A stretch of 50,289 nt of DNA, from the NCBI GenBank assembly GCA_964631175.1, contig CAZVWH010000009.1, positions 1 through 50,289 of the forward strand. Reading direction: 5' to 3'. Each line of letters begins with the position of its first letter. The stretch's first letter is position 1. This document shows positions 1-7,566 of the stretch, one piece after another. Made by a program: the position numbers and the translations under genes. Source of the stretch: CAZVWH01 sp964631175. Its GTDB lineage: Bacteria; Planctomycetota; Phycisphaerae; Sedimentisphaerales; Anaerobacaceae. Below the pieces are notes generated by a model. It made no database searches, was not told the DNA's origin, and saw nothing but the letters and a program-made list of their open reading frames with translations.

Positions 1-1119
1 AATGATTTTTTTATAGTGCTCGACCGCTTTTTCTACGTCGCTGATATCAATATATTCATCCGGCTTATGACATAATTCTGGTTTTCCGGGACCAAATATT
101 AGTATAGGTGCACCTAATGGCCTTAAATGTGGAGCATCAGTTGTAAAACCGACTGCTTTTGTCTCGTTTGCACCAACAGCAGCGCAGAATTCTCTAACAA
201 ATGTACATTCCGAGTCCGTCTCTATTGCTTCAACAGCTCTGTCAATGGAAACCTCAGCATTAAATGTAGGAAACCGTCGCTTTAGATTTGCAAAAATCCG
301 CTTGAAGTCATTGACAATCTCCTCGTGGTTCTGACCGGGCAAAGTACGAATATCTATTCCTATGGTGCACTGGTCCGGCACAACATTCAAAGCCTTGCCG
401 CCTGATATGGTATTAACACTCATCGAGCATGAACCTAAAAGCGGATGCGGCTGAACATCAATCCGGTCCTGAGCGTAGTCGAAGGGTTTGTATTTATCCA
501 ATTCATCCAAAAAGTCCTTCATCGAGCTTATTGCATTTATTCCAAGCTCCGGAGCCGAGCTATGTGCGGCTTTGCCCCGGGTTGTAACTTTAAGCCATAT
601 CATTCCACGATGCGCTGTAACTACGGCAAAGTCCGTCGGCTCAGGAATAATAATGCCGGCAGGCTCGCTCAGCCAGCTACGCTCGTGCATGAATCTCCTC
701 ACACCACAGCTATCTGTTTCTTCGCCGGCGGCGCAAAGAAGGATTATATCGCCTTGTAATCTCGTTCCGGTATCGACAACTTGCCTGATAGCAGTGGCGA
801 TTGCCGCGATACCGCCTTTCATATCTGCTGAGCCTCTGCCGTAGATTTTGCCATCGCTTTCAACGGCAGCAAAAGGTGGATGTGCCCAATCAGCCTGGCC
901 TGGTCCGACAACGTCAAGATGGCAGACAAATAAGAGCGCAGCTTTGCTTCCGGACGATTTTACTTGAGCGGTAATATTCGCCCTTTTTTGATCCCAATTA
1001 TCTATACGACAATCTATACCAGAGCGGCCAAGCTCGTCTGAAATAATCTGGGCCGCAGCCAATTCGCCCTTCTCCACGGTCGTCTCAGCTTGAATCAATT
1101 TTCGCAGAAACTCCTTCAT
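1..1119 (-). CDS. M20-family metallopeptidase (ArgE/DapE-like), 3' end off the window
   Basis: A zinc-dependent amidohydrolase of the M20 family, which contains acetylornithine deacetylase, succinyl-diaminopimelate desuccinylase and carboxypeptidase G2. I read 373 codons to the window edge. Visible signatures: CHLDVV (His67 metal ligand, Asp69), YGRGSADMKGG (bridging Asp99), CAAGEETDS (catalytic Glu133 and metal Glu134), IIPEPTD (Glu160), a dimerisation-domain region HRGMIWLKVTTRGKAAHSS, and the C-terminal ligand in CHKPDEYIDIS (His351). Because that last ligand normally lies close to the end of the protein, probably only about 10-20 residues are missing. The ATG at 1119 gives a normal N-terminus (MKEFLRKLIQAET) but has no Shine-Dalgarno. 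The frame stays open upstream to about 1275, so a non-ATG start further out is possible. The exact substrate cannot be told from sequence. It is divergent from the zinc-ribbon gene at 1343. Confidence 0.88.
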   Translation of the reverse strand, partial: MKEFLRKLIQAETTVEKGELAAAQIISDELGRSGIDCRIDNWDQKRANITAQVKSSGSKAALLFVCHLDVVGPGQADWAHPPFAAVESDGKIYGRGSADMKGGIAAIATAIRQVVDTGTRLQGDIILLCAAGEETDSCGVRRFMHERSWLSEPAGIIIPEPTDFAVVTAHRGMIWLKVTTRGKAAHSSAPELGINAISSMKDFLDELDKYKPFDYAQDRIDVQPHPLLGSCSMSVNTISGGKALNVVPDQCTIGIDIRTLPGQNHEEIVNDFKRIFANLKRRFPTFNAEVSIDRAVEAIETDSECTFVREFCAAVGANETKAVGFTTDAPHLRPLGAPILIFGPGKPELCHKPDEYIDISDVEKAVEHYKKII

Positions 1120-1342
1120 GATATACTGATTATACGGGCCGGCTCTGCAAAATAAAGCATTTAAACTCTCTCCATCGAAAGTGGATTTATCCGCTTGAAG
1201 TTTGTTAGACAAAGGCTTACGTGGCTTTTCCTCCCGGTGATTTGCGCTGGAAAAAATAAAAAGCGAAAATTTTTATTGCAGAATACAAAATAAGATAACA
1301 TTATATAAGATTTGGAAATTTGAGTCGTTGGTAAGGAGTAAA

Positions 1343-2086
1343 ATGGGACCCGTATTGAATGGCCTTATCAAACTACAAAGTATTGAAAATCGTCTAAGAG
1401 CCGCCAAAGCACAATTAGCAAGGTGTAGAAGAAGCGTAATCATTCAGGAAAATCAAGTCCGAAGTCTGCAAAATGCACTCGAAGCCAAAAAGGAAGAAAT
1501 TCAGCTAACCAAGGTACAATGTGACCGACTGGAGTTAGAGCTTAAAGCGAGAGATGAACAGATAAACAAATTAAGAGCGGCTCTGAACGCCGCTAAAACA
1601 AATAAGGAATATGCGGTTCTGCTCAGCCAGCTAAATACCACCAAAGCCGACAACTCTAAGCTCGAAGTCCAAATACTGGAGCTGATGAAAAATATAGAGA
1701 CTGATGAGGCCGAGTGTAATAGTATCCGTAAACAAATGGAGGAGCAAAAACAACAGCTCGAAAAGATCAGAATGGACGCAGAGCAACAGGCAGAAAAGCA
1801 CCAAGCCGAAATAGAGAAAATCCAGGTTGAATGGGATGAGCTTGCAAAGAGCATACCCCTTGAGCCGTTGAAAATATTCAAACGCGTCGCTGAAACATAC
1901 GATGGACAAGCAGTCGCAGTGGTTGAACAGCAGGAGGGTAAAAAGGGGTCCTATAGCTGCGGGGGCTGCTTTATGAATTTAGCCGCCGAGTTTGTTAACC
2001 TGCTAATGACTAAGGATGATGTTATGCGCTGTCCGAATTGTACAAGAATAATTGTGCTCAGCGACACACAAGACATGCTTGGTTAA
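1343..2086 (+). CDS. Coiled-coil protein with C-terminal C4 zinc ribbon (COG1579 type)
   Basis: A 247-residue protein. About residues 5-170 are a long charged coiled coil (repeated Glu/Lys/Gln heptads), followed by a C4 zinc ribbon near the C-terminus: SCGGC, about 27 residues, then CPNC. This architecture is the COG1579 family, thought to act in nucleic acid or ribosome-related processes with no firm biochemical role. In several bacterial phyla the gene sits next to an RNase H gene, and that is the case here (next gene at 2165). The frame opens with a TTG at 1328, but AAGGAG at 1333-1338 lies just before the ATG at 1343, so the ATG is the better start. A short repetitive stretch of TTAATTGG-like words separates it from the next gene. 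Confidence 0.85.
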   Translation: MGPVLNGLIKLQSIENRLRAAKAQLARCRRSVIIQENQVRSLQNALEAKKEEIQLTKVQCDRLELELKARDEQINKLRAALNAAKTNKEYAVLLSQLNTTKADNSKLEVQILELMKNIETDEAECNSIRKQMEEQKQQLEKIRMDAEQQAEKHQAEIEKIQVEWDELAKSIPLEPLKIFKRVAETYDGQAVAVVEQQEGKKGSYSCGGCFMNLAAEFVNLLMTKDDVMRCPNCTRIIVLSDTQDMLG

Positions 2087-2164
2087 TTAGTTAATTGGTT
2101 AATTCAACCGCCCTTACAGCTTATCATTTACCAATTAATCACCAGATTTTAAAGGATAATAAAT

Positions 2165-3202
2165 TTGCATAGCAAAATAACAATTCACACAGATGGCGGC
2201 AGCAGGGGCAATCCGGGTCCAGCCGCTGCAGGCTTTATCCTGAACGACTCCGACGGAAATCAATTGCAGGCAAAAAGCTTCTTTTTAGGTCGGGCTACAA
2301 ATAATGTAGCTGAATATACCGCTATCGTAAAAGCCCTCGAAGCAGCAAAAGAAATTGGTGCTAAAAAATTAGTCGTTTTCAGCGATAGTGAGCTGCTCGT
2401 CAGGCAGATAAACGGCACATATAAAGTAAAAAGTGAGCAAATCAAGCCACTCTTTAGGCAAGCCGTCGAGCTACTCGATGAATTCGTGGACTGCAAGATT
2501 AATTTTGTTCCACGGGGGGAAAATAAGGAAGCCGACAAGCTCGTTAACCAGTCCTTAAATCTTGAACGCGACGTTGAATATGAACCCGCGCCGGCTAAAC
2601 AAAATAGAAAACCAATTCGGCTTGGTGTGCTTATCAGTGGTGGTGGGCGAACCTTGATGAATATCATTGAGCATGTCAAACAAGGTAAGCTAAATGCCGA
2701 AGTCGCTGTAGTAATAAGTTCCCGCTCAACCGTAGCTGGAGTCGAAAGGGCAAAGAACGCCGGGCTGGACGTAAAAATCATCCGGAAAAAAGATTATCCC
2801 GACATCAATAAATTCAGCAGGCAAATCGAAGATGAGCTTATTGCTGTGAACGTTGACTTAGTCATCCAGGCAGGATGGTTGTGTTTGTGGAAGATACCAG
2901 CGAGATATGAAAATCGTGTGATGAATATACACCCTGCCCTTTTGCCGAGTTTTGGTGGGCAAGATATGTGGGGGCATCACGTACACGAAGCGGTCTTGGC
3001 AGCAGGATGCAAAATAAGCGGCTGCACAGTACATTTTTGTAATAATGAATATGATAAAGGACCGATAATCGTCCAGCGGGCTTGTGAGGTCAAAGAGCAA
3101 GATAGCCCGGACACACTTGCCGACAGGGTTTTTGAACAGGAATGTATCGCCTATCCACAAGCTATAAGACTGTTCGCTGATGGCAGAATATTAATTCAGG
3201 CC
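2165..3202 (+). CDS. purN: RNase HI domain fused to phosphoribosylglycinamide formyltransferase (PurN), cut by an assembly gap
   Basis: Two enzymes in one reading frame. Residues 1-130 are an RNase HI fold with the acidic residues expected for catalysis: Asp in TDGGSRGNPG, Glu in NNVAEYTAI, Asp in FSDSELL and Asp in KEADKLVNQ. After a short basic linker, residues from about 153 are GAR transformylase, which adds the formyl group in the third step of purine synthesis: VLISGGGRTLMNI (nucleotide loop), NIHPALLP (catalytic Asn and His) and NNEYDKGPII (catalytic Asp). Start: TTG at 2165 with AAAGG at 2151-2155, 9 nt upstream; no better in-frame ATG exists. The frame is intact for 346 codons up to the N run at 3203. 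A PurN C-terminus would need only a few more residues, so the stop is probably inside the gap. Confidence 0.88.
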
Positions 3203-3302
3203 NNNNNNNNNNNNNNNNNNNNNNNNNNNNNNNNNNNNNNNNNNNNNNNNNNNNNNNNNNNNNNNNNNNNNNNNNNNNNNNNNNNNNNNNNNNNNNNNNN
3301 NN
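3203..3302. other. Assembly gap (100 N)
   Basis: Exactly 100 N. It interrupts the end of the RNase H::PurN gene. A run of exactly 100 is a usual placeholder for unknown length, so the true distance may differ. Confidence 0.99.
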
Positions 3303-3329
3303 ACCAGTAACCATTTAACCATAGGTGGT

Positions 3330-3770
3330 ATGAATAAGCGCCAAAAAGCACTGTTATTGGAATCTGCAATCATAATAGGGATTACGGCAGCAGCGGTCGT
3401 AGCAATAATTAACCTTAAACAATGGACCAGCCGTTCAGAGGCAATGCAGATTATGGAGCGGCTCGGTCAAATAATCCTTCAATATCGTAAAGAGCACGGT
3501 TCGGTACCTTCTGAAGATTATATAAGAAGCATCGAAGAAAAACTGCAAGAGCAGATTCGCCTGGGTAAGTTGCGTTATCGAGCACGTTGGATCAGCCTTG
3601 ATTCGAATCCCGACGAGATTCTGGCCTATGCAGAACAAAGATTCCGGTTTTCGCTTCTTAGCGATGGATACGTGGTCCTCCGGCTCGATGGACGTGTGCA
3701 GTGGTCGGGCAAAGAAGGCCTCCAGAAGCTGCTGAGCCAACAACAGAGCAAAAGCCTGCCTTCGCCGTAA
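3330..3770 (+). CDS. Small single-pass membrane protein, unknown function
   Basis: 146 residues. I do not recognise the family. It has a basic N-terminus (MNKRQKALLLES), one hydrophobic helix at about residues 11-28, then a soluble domain of about 115 residues. The layout, with a helix followed by an amphipathic helix and the motif QYRKEHGSVPSE, is reminiscent of pseudopilin-like or general secretion-type small proteins, but no prepilin peptidase site is clear. Start: ATG at 3330 after GGTGG, just after the N gap. The last codons (Ser-Leu-Pro-Ser-Pro-stop) lie in the first half of a directly repeated CTGCCTTCGCCG word, so the present C-terminus seems to have been created by a repeat element. 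Confidence 0.6.
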   Translation: MNKRQKALLLESAIIIGITAAAVVAIINLKQWTSRSEAMQIMERLGQIILQYRKEHGSVPSEDYIRSIEEKLQEQIRLGKLRYRARWISLDSNPDEILAYAEQRFRFSLLSDGYVVLRLDGRVQWSGKEGLQKLLSQQQSKSLPSP

Positions 3771-3804
3771 CCTGCCTTCGCCGAAACGGCTACGTGCAGG
3801 CAGG
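3771..3804 (+). repeat. Dispersed palindromic repeat, family A
   Basis: Begins CCTGCCTTCGCCGAAACGGC and ends GTGCAGGCAGG, so the ends can pair (CCTGC with GCAGG). The same element occurs inverted inside the gene at 6302-7408 (6926-6962) and again at 27561-27597. The first dozen bases are also repeated directly before it, inside the 3330 gene's last codons. Confidence 0.8.
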
Positions 3805-4115
3805 TCTAAAGGCTATGGCAATCAGCCTGGTTGTAATATCCAGATTATCCGGTATGAACCGATATGGCATTTTCATTGGTGGATTATGGGCCTGGCCATT
3901 TCCCTGAGAATCTGGCCCCTCGGGCTCCTGACCGACGATCTGCGAATCGGAAGGTTTTAACATGTCCGCAGTTTTTCTTTCATCTATTTGCCTGCCCGTT
4001 CTTGCTCATTTTTCACTCATCAAATATAATCCGACTTTCGTAACATCATTTTTCACAGAGATACTCGTCTCGGTGCTTCGCGGGGGCGGCAAGGCCGAGC
4101 CGGAGCAAAAAAGGA
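3805..4115. other. Intergenic, no credible gene
   Basis: About 310 nt between the repeat at 3771 and tyrS. A frame from 3811 to 3960 stays open and would encode a Trp-rich stretch ending in Arg-Phe-stop, but it lacks a start codon and is not recognised. No RNA gene or clear promoter is visible. Confidence 0.5.
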
Positions 4116-5180
4116 ATGGCTAAAAATATTGCAGAACAAATCGAGTTACTAAAACGCGGCACAGTGGAAATCTTCACCGAAGCCGAATTAGCCGGGAAAT
4201 TAACCGAGGCGGCTAAAACGGGCAGGCAGCTTCGGATAAAACTCGGCCTGGACCCGACAAGTCCCGATATCCATCTCGGCCACACGGTCGTTCTGCGAAA
4301 GATGCGGCAGTTCCAGGACCTCGGCCATAAAGCTGTTCTTATCATAGGCGACTACACCGCCCGGATCGGTGACCCTTCCGGCCAGGACGCGACTCGGCCG
4401 ATGCTATCACCACAGCAAATCGAGAAAAACGCAAAAACCTATTTCGAGCAGGCAGGCAAAATCCTGGATACTTCAAAAAACAAGCCCGACGTCAGATACA
4501 ACAGTGAATGGCTCGCCGACCTTAGGTTAGCGGATATTATCAAGCTGGCCAGTAGTATGACCGTAGCTCGTATGTTAGAGAGAGACACCTTTGAAGTTAG
4601 ACACAAGAAGGGCGAACCAATCGGCGTTCATGAGTTTATGTACCCGCTGATGCAGGGTTACGATTCGGTTATGATAAAAAGTGATGTTGAATTAGGTGGG
4701 ACAGACCAGACCTTTAACAATCTTCTCGGCAGAGACCTGCAAAGACTAAATGGTCAAAAGCCGCAGGTTGTGATTACAATGCCGATACTCGTCGGCCTGG
4801 ACGGCAAAGAAAAAATGAGCAAGTCAAAAGGTAATTTTATCGGTGTAACCGATGAGCCGAACGATATGTTCGGCAAGGTGATGAGCATCTCTGATGATAT
4901 GATGGAAAATTACTTTACGCTTTTAACCGAGATGCCAAACGAAAAAATAGCTGAGCTTGTTGACCCTAAGAAAACGCATCCAAAGGAAGCGAAAGTTCTG
5001 TTAGGCAAAACGATTGTAGCTCAGTTTTATAACGAAGCCGCTGCACAGCGTGCAGCTTCCGAGTTTAACAAGGTTTTTGCCCAGGGCCAACTGCCCAATG
5101 AAATACCGGAGATTGAAATATCCGCCGAGCCGATTCCAGCAAGTAAGCTGCTATTGCACTGTAAGCTTGTATCGAGCGGC
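4116..5180 (+). CDS. tyrS: Tyrosyl-tRNA synthetase, 3' end in assembly gap
   Basis: Class I synthetase that charges tRNA-Tyr. Visible: the HIGH-type signature in PDIHLGHTVVL, the tyrosine-binding and dimer core (MYPLMQGYDSV, LGGTDQTFN), and the KMSKS loop in GKEKMSKSKGN. The 355 codons before the gap cover the Rossmann catalytic domain, the anticodon-binding region and the first part of a C-terminal S4 RNA-binding domain (IPASKLLLHCKLVSSG). The rest of S4, about 45-60 residues, must lie in or beyond the N run. Since the sequence after the gap belongs to another protein (DUF2283), the real gap is probably longer than 100 nt. Start: ATG at 4116 following an A-rich stretch ending AAAAAAGGA. Confidence 0.93.
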
Positions 5181-5280
5181 NNNNNNNNNNNNNNNNNNNN
5201 NNNNNNNNNNNNNNNNNNNNNNNNNNNNNNNNNNNNNNNNNNNNNNNNNNNNNNNNNNNNNNNNNNNNNNNNNNNNNNNN
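5181..5280. other. Assembly gap (100 N)
   Basis: Exactly 100 N. The sequence on the left is the S4 domain of tyrS and on the right the middle of a DUF2283-type protein. More than 100 nt is needed to finish one and begin the other, so the length is likely a placeholder. Confidence 0.99.
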
Positions 5281-5281
5281 A

Positions 5282-5479
5282 AAAAAAGCTGAGGTTGAAT
5301 CGATTCGGCTAAGCGATGAACTCGTGGTGGATATTGCACCAAACGGAATGGTTTACGGCATCGAACTTTTAAACGCCAATGAGCAATTGCAACGTGAAGA
5401 TATGGGTGAACTCATAGTTGTCAACGAAGCAACCGGCGAACAAACTGAGTTGCCGCTCATTAAGAAAAAGACAGGCTAA
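5282..5479 (+). CDS. DUF2283-like small protein, 5' end lost in gap
   Basis: A 65-codon 3' fragment that ends in TAA at 5477-5479. The pattern VESIRLSDELVVDIAPNG, then MVYGIELLNANEQL, matches the C-terminal half of DUF2283, a family of small proteins of unknown function that typically open with a YDEEADxLYI-like strand. About 20 N-terminal residues would be missing. The frame differs from that of tyrS, so this is not the tyrS C-terminus. The acidic and Thr-rich tail (EATGEQTELPLIKKKTG) goes beyond the usual domain end. Confidence 0.7.
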   Translation, partial: KKAEVESIRLSDELVVDIAPNGMVYGIELLNANEQLQREDMGELIVVNEATGEQTELPLIKKKTG

Positions 5480-5504
5480 AATCCAACATCATGGAGGAGC
5501 GCCT

Positions 5505-5650
5505 ACCCTTGTCATTGCGAGTCCGCCGCGGCGGATGAAGCAATTTGTATGTATATTTAGCCGGCAGTTTGTCAGATGTTACCGTTACCAATATGCTCGA
5601 TCTGTATTGCAAAGTTTTATAAAAAGGATAACCCGCCGAGGCGGGCTCAA
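5505..5650. repeat. Intergenic repeats: GTCATTGCGAG word and CCGCC/GGCGG hairpins
   Basis: Contains CTTGTCATTGCGAGTCCGCC with the palindrome CCGCCGCGGCGG, and later CCCGCCGAGGCGGG. The first word is shared with the larger inverted repeat at 13321-13395, and GC-rich palindromes of the CCGCC-n-GGCGG type recur through the window. Confidence 0.6.
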
Positions 5651-6063
5651 CCTTCGCTCGAGTACGAAGTTTTCTTATTTAGAGGTTCGGCCTGTGGCGG
5701 ATTCTTAATATCAGTATTAATATCGGTGTCGGCTTGCTTAATACCAAGTGCCTTTTCGATCCCACCTATTCTCGCAGAAAGCCTTGTCAGTTTATCATCG
5801 ATGGAATCTAATTTCTTTGCAACTTCTTGGATGTCCGTATCGATCCTGAATATATTCTTTTCGGTCAGGTTCATGTACCGGTCCATCAAACGCTCATAGG
5901 CATCTATAGCGCGTGCGGCGTCGGTTCTGTATTCAGGCACGGTAATAGAGGGGTGAACCTCGTACGTTTTTTGGCTGCCTTGAGTTGATGTACAAAGCCG
6001 GATGATTACTAAGCTGCTTATTACAGCTATTGTTATGATTAATAGATTTCTGCTCATTTTCAT
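5647..6063 (-). CDS. Single-pass membrane coiled-coil protein, unknown function
   Basis: 138 residues, not recognised. The N-terminus MKMSRNLLIITIAVISSLVI is a signal anchor, followed by a periplasmic segment with a predicted coiled coil (KLDSIDDKLTRLSARIGGIE) and a polar tail. The frame allows an upstream ATG at 6090, but GGGAG lies 8 nt before the ATG at 6063, which also gives a normal membrane N-terminus. It is downstream of, and on the same strand as, the larger HTH/coiled-coil membrane protein at 6302; both have one helix and a coiled coil, so they may interact. About 238 nt separates them, so co-transcription is uncertain. Confidence 0.65.
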   Translation of the reverse strand: MKMSRNLLIITIAVISSLVIIRLCTSTQGSQKTYEVHPSITVPEYRTDAARAIDAYERLMDRYMNLTEKNIFRIDTDIQEVAKKLDSIDDKLTRLSARIGGIEKALGIKQADTDINTDIKNPPQAEPLNKKTSYSSEG

Positions 6064-6301
6064 CTGACTATCTCCCGTTGGTCTTTTCATAGTTCAAGAC
6101 CAGTGAAAAGCTCTGGATTAGACCACAACCACCTTCGGCGGCCTTAATCTTATTTATCGGCAGAAGATATATCAAATATCAAAGATTTGGAAAAACTGCC
6201 ACGTTGATCCGTTGCTTTATAGTCGTCAATCCGTACGCTGGTGATGTGTAGGAGGAACCTGCTGAGCGGCAATCCTATAATGAGCTGAGGGTGGTTCGTA
6301 C

Positions 6302-7408
6302 CTATTTGTCCGGAACACTTAAATCAGAAAAAGTTTGCCTGTTTTTGATAAACTTGCCTAACTGTGCTGTGAGCTGCTGAAATTGCTCTTTTAACTGCTC
6401 TAAGGCCGCTGTATTATTTTGCTGGATTGTCTCTATACTTGTCCTGAGCTGGCCAAGCTCCTTTCGTACGCTTGCCTCTTGTTGCTTAGAAATATTCACC
6501 TCGTTTTTAATCCATTCGATCTCTGCTGTAGATTCGACAAGTTTGCTTTGAAGTGTAGAGAGCTGTTGGCTGGATTGAACAAAATCGTCATATACATTTT
6601 GAATACTTGCATAAGCCCGGTCAATCCTGCCGTGATGAACTTTTTGATTCATGTAGAGCCACAAACAAGCGATGAAAGCTCCAAAAAGACATACTATCAA
6701 AAAAACTGCGGCAATTTGCCGATTTTGCTGGGGATCGGCTTGTTCTGCGTCTGTATCGGATTGAGGTACAGAGGCTGGCGTAGATGTAGATGCAGATTCG
6801 TAGGGATTAAATTCGTTGCTGTGCGCAGCATGGCTTGCGCCATTTTTCCTTGCGAGCTTGCTCGCAATCTGTGAAGCTTTAGAAATTAGGCCTTGCGCAG
6901 CATGGCTTGCGCCATTTCCCAATCCGGACCTGCCTGCACGTAGCGTTTCGGCGAGGGCAGGCTTCGTTTCGGTTTTTAATCCGCCTATGGCGGAAGTGTT
7001 TGGCCTTTTTGCCTCTTCGGCAATTTTGCGTGTATCGTTAGTCGCATTCTTGGCCAGCTCAGCTATCTTCCCAACTCGGCTGGTCTTATTAACCGGCTGG
7101 CTATGACCCTCGGCTGTTTGGCTCTTTGTTGTGTGACCTGCCCGCCGTACACTTTGGGCAGGCGGGCTTTCTTGCAAAATCTTAAGCTCCTCACCTACAG
7201 GATGATACGGACTCAGTGGCACATCGACAACGTATGTTTCGCCTTTGTATTTTCTTAATTGGACAATGCCTAAGCGTCCGTATTCCTCGACCACCATCCT
7301 GGAAATCCCTTCGCGGGCGGCATATCTGTCGATTGACAAAAGCGGCCTTTTCAATTGTAAAAGCGCCCTTTCATCTTCCAAAACAGTCTCGTTGGCCCTT
7401 GATGTCAT
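6302..7408 (-). CDS. Membrane protein with HTH-like N-terminus, transmembrane helix and C-terminal coiled coil
   Basis: 368 residues from the ATG at 7408 (AGGA 9 nt upstream); the frame extends to 7498 but that extension is less convincing. Residues ~20-65 (LLSIDRYAAREGISRMVVEE, then a short wing) look like an excisionase/MerR-type winged HTH. A long low-complexity linker follows, rich in Lys, Ala and Ser, then a helix at about residues 240-262 (IAAVFLIVCLFGAFIACLWL) and a coiled coil of about 90 residues. This would place a DNA- or protein-binding domain in the cytoplasm and the coiled coil outside. The linker is partly encoded by repeat elements: an inverted family A copy (6926-6962) giving PALAETLRAGRSG, and two copies of a word giving NGASHAA. 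Function unknown; a membrane-bound regulator is inference. Confidence 0.6.
   Translation of the reverse strand: MTSRANETVLEDERALLQLKRPLLSIDRYAAREGISRMVVEEYGRLGIVQLRKYKGETYVVDVPLSPYHPVGEELKILQESPPAQSVRRAGHTTKSQTAEGHSQPVNKTSRVGKIAELAKNATNDTRKIAEEAKRPNTSAIGGLKTETKPALAETLRAGRSGLGNGASHAAQGLISKASQIASKLARKNGASHAAHSNEFNPYESASTSTPASVPQSDTDAEQADPQQNRQIAAVFLIVCLFGAFIACLWLYMNQKVHHGRIDRAYASIQNVYDDFVQSSQQLSTLQSKLVESTAEIEWIKNEVNISKQQEASVRKELGQLRTSIETIQQNNTAALEQLKEQFQQLTAQLGKFIKNRQTFSDLSVPDK
6821..6918 (-). repeat. Paired repeat word inside a coding region (GCGCAGCATGGCTTGCGCCA)
   Basis: The 20-base word GCGCAGCATGGCTTGCGCCA occurs at about 6821-6841 and again at 6894-6914, both read as Gly-Ala-Ser-His-Ala-Ala on the minus strand. 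Between them lies a perfect hairpin TTGCGAGC/GCTCGCAA with a two-base loop. A related ATGGCTGGCGCCATTTTTC word occurs in the gene at 22738. Confidence 0.65.
6926..6962 (-). repeat. Family A palindromic repeat, in-frame inside a gene
   Basis: Reverse complement matches the element at 3771-3804 with few differences (CCTGCCCTCGCCGAAACGCT start, GTGCAGGCAGG end). It is read through as linker codons of the HTH/coiled-coil membrane protein without breaking the frame. Confidence 0.8.
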
Positions 7409-7566
7409 CTCTATATATCCTGCAACGAATTTTGTTAATAACAGTAGGTATTTTCGGCTACTTAGAGCGACTTTCTTGAATAATAAATCGTGAATCAAAG
7501 CACGAACGACAAACCACGCACTACGAGCAGCTTGTCATTTGCCGGATATTATAGTATCATGACGCT

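Noticed and set aside
3600..3615. GATTCGAATCCC word resembling a tRNA T-loop
   Set aside because: It lies within the coding frame of the gene at 3330 and there is no cloverleaf around it; no tRNA or rRNA gene was found in the window.
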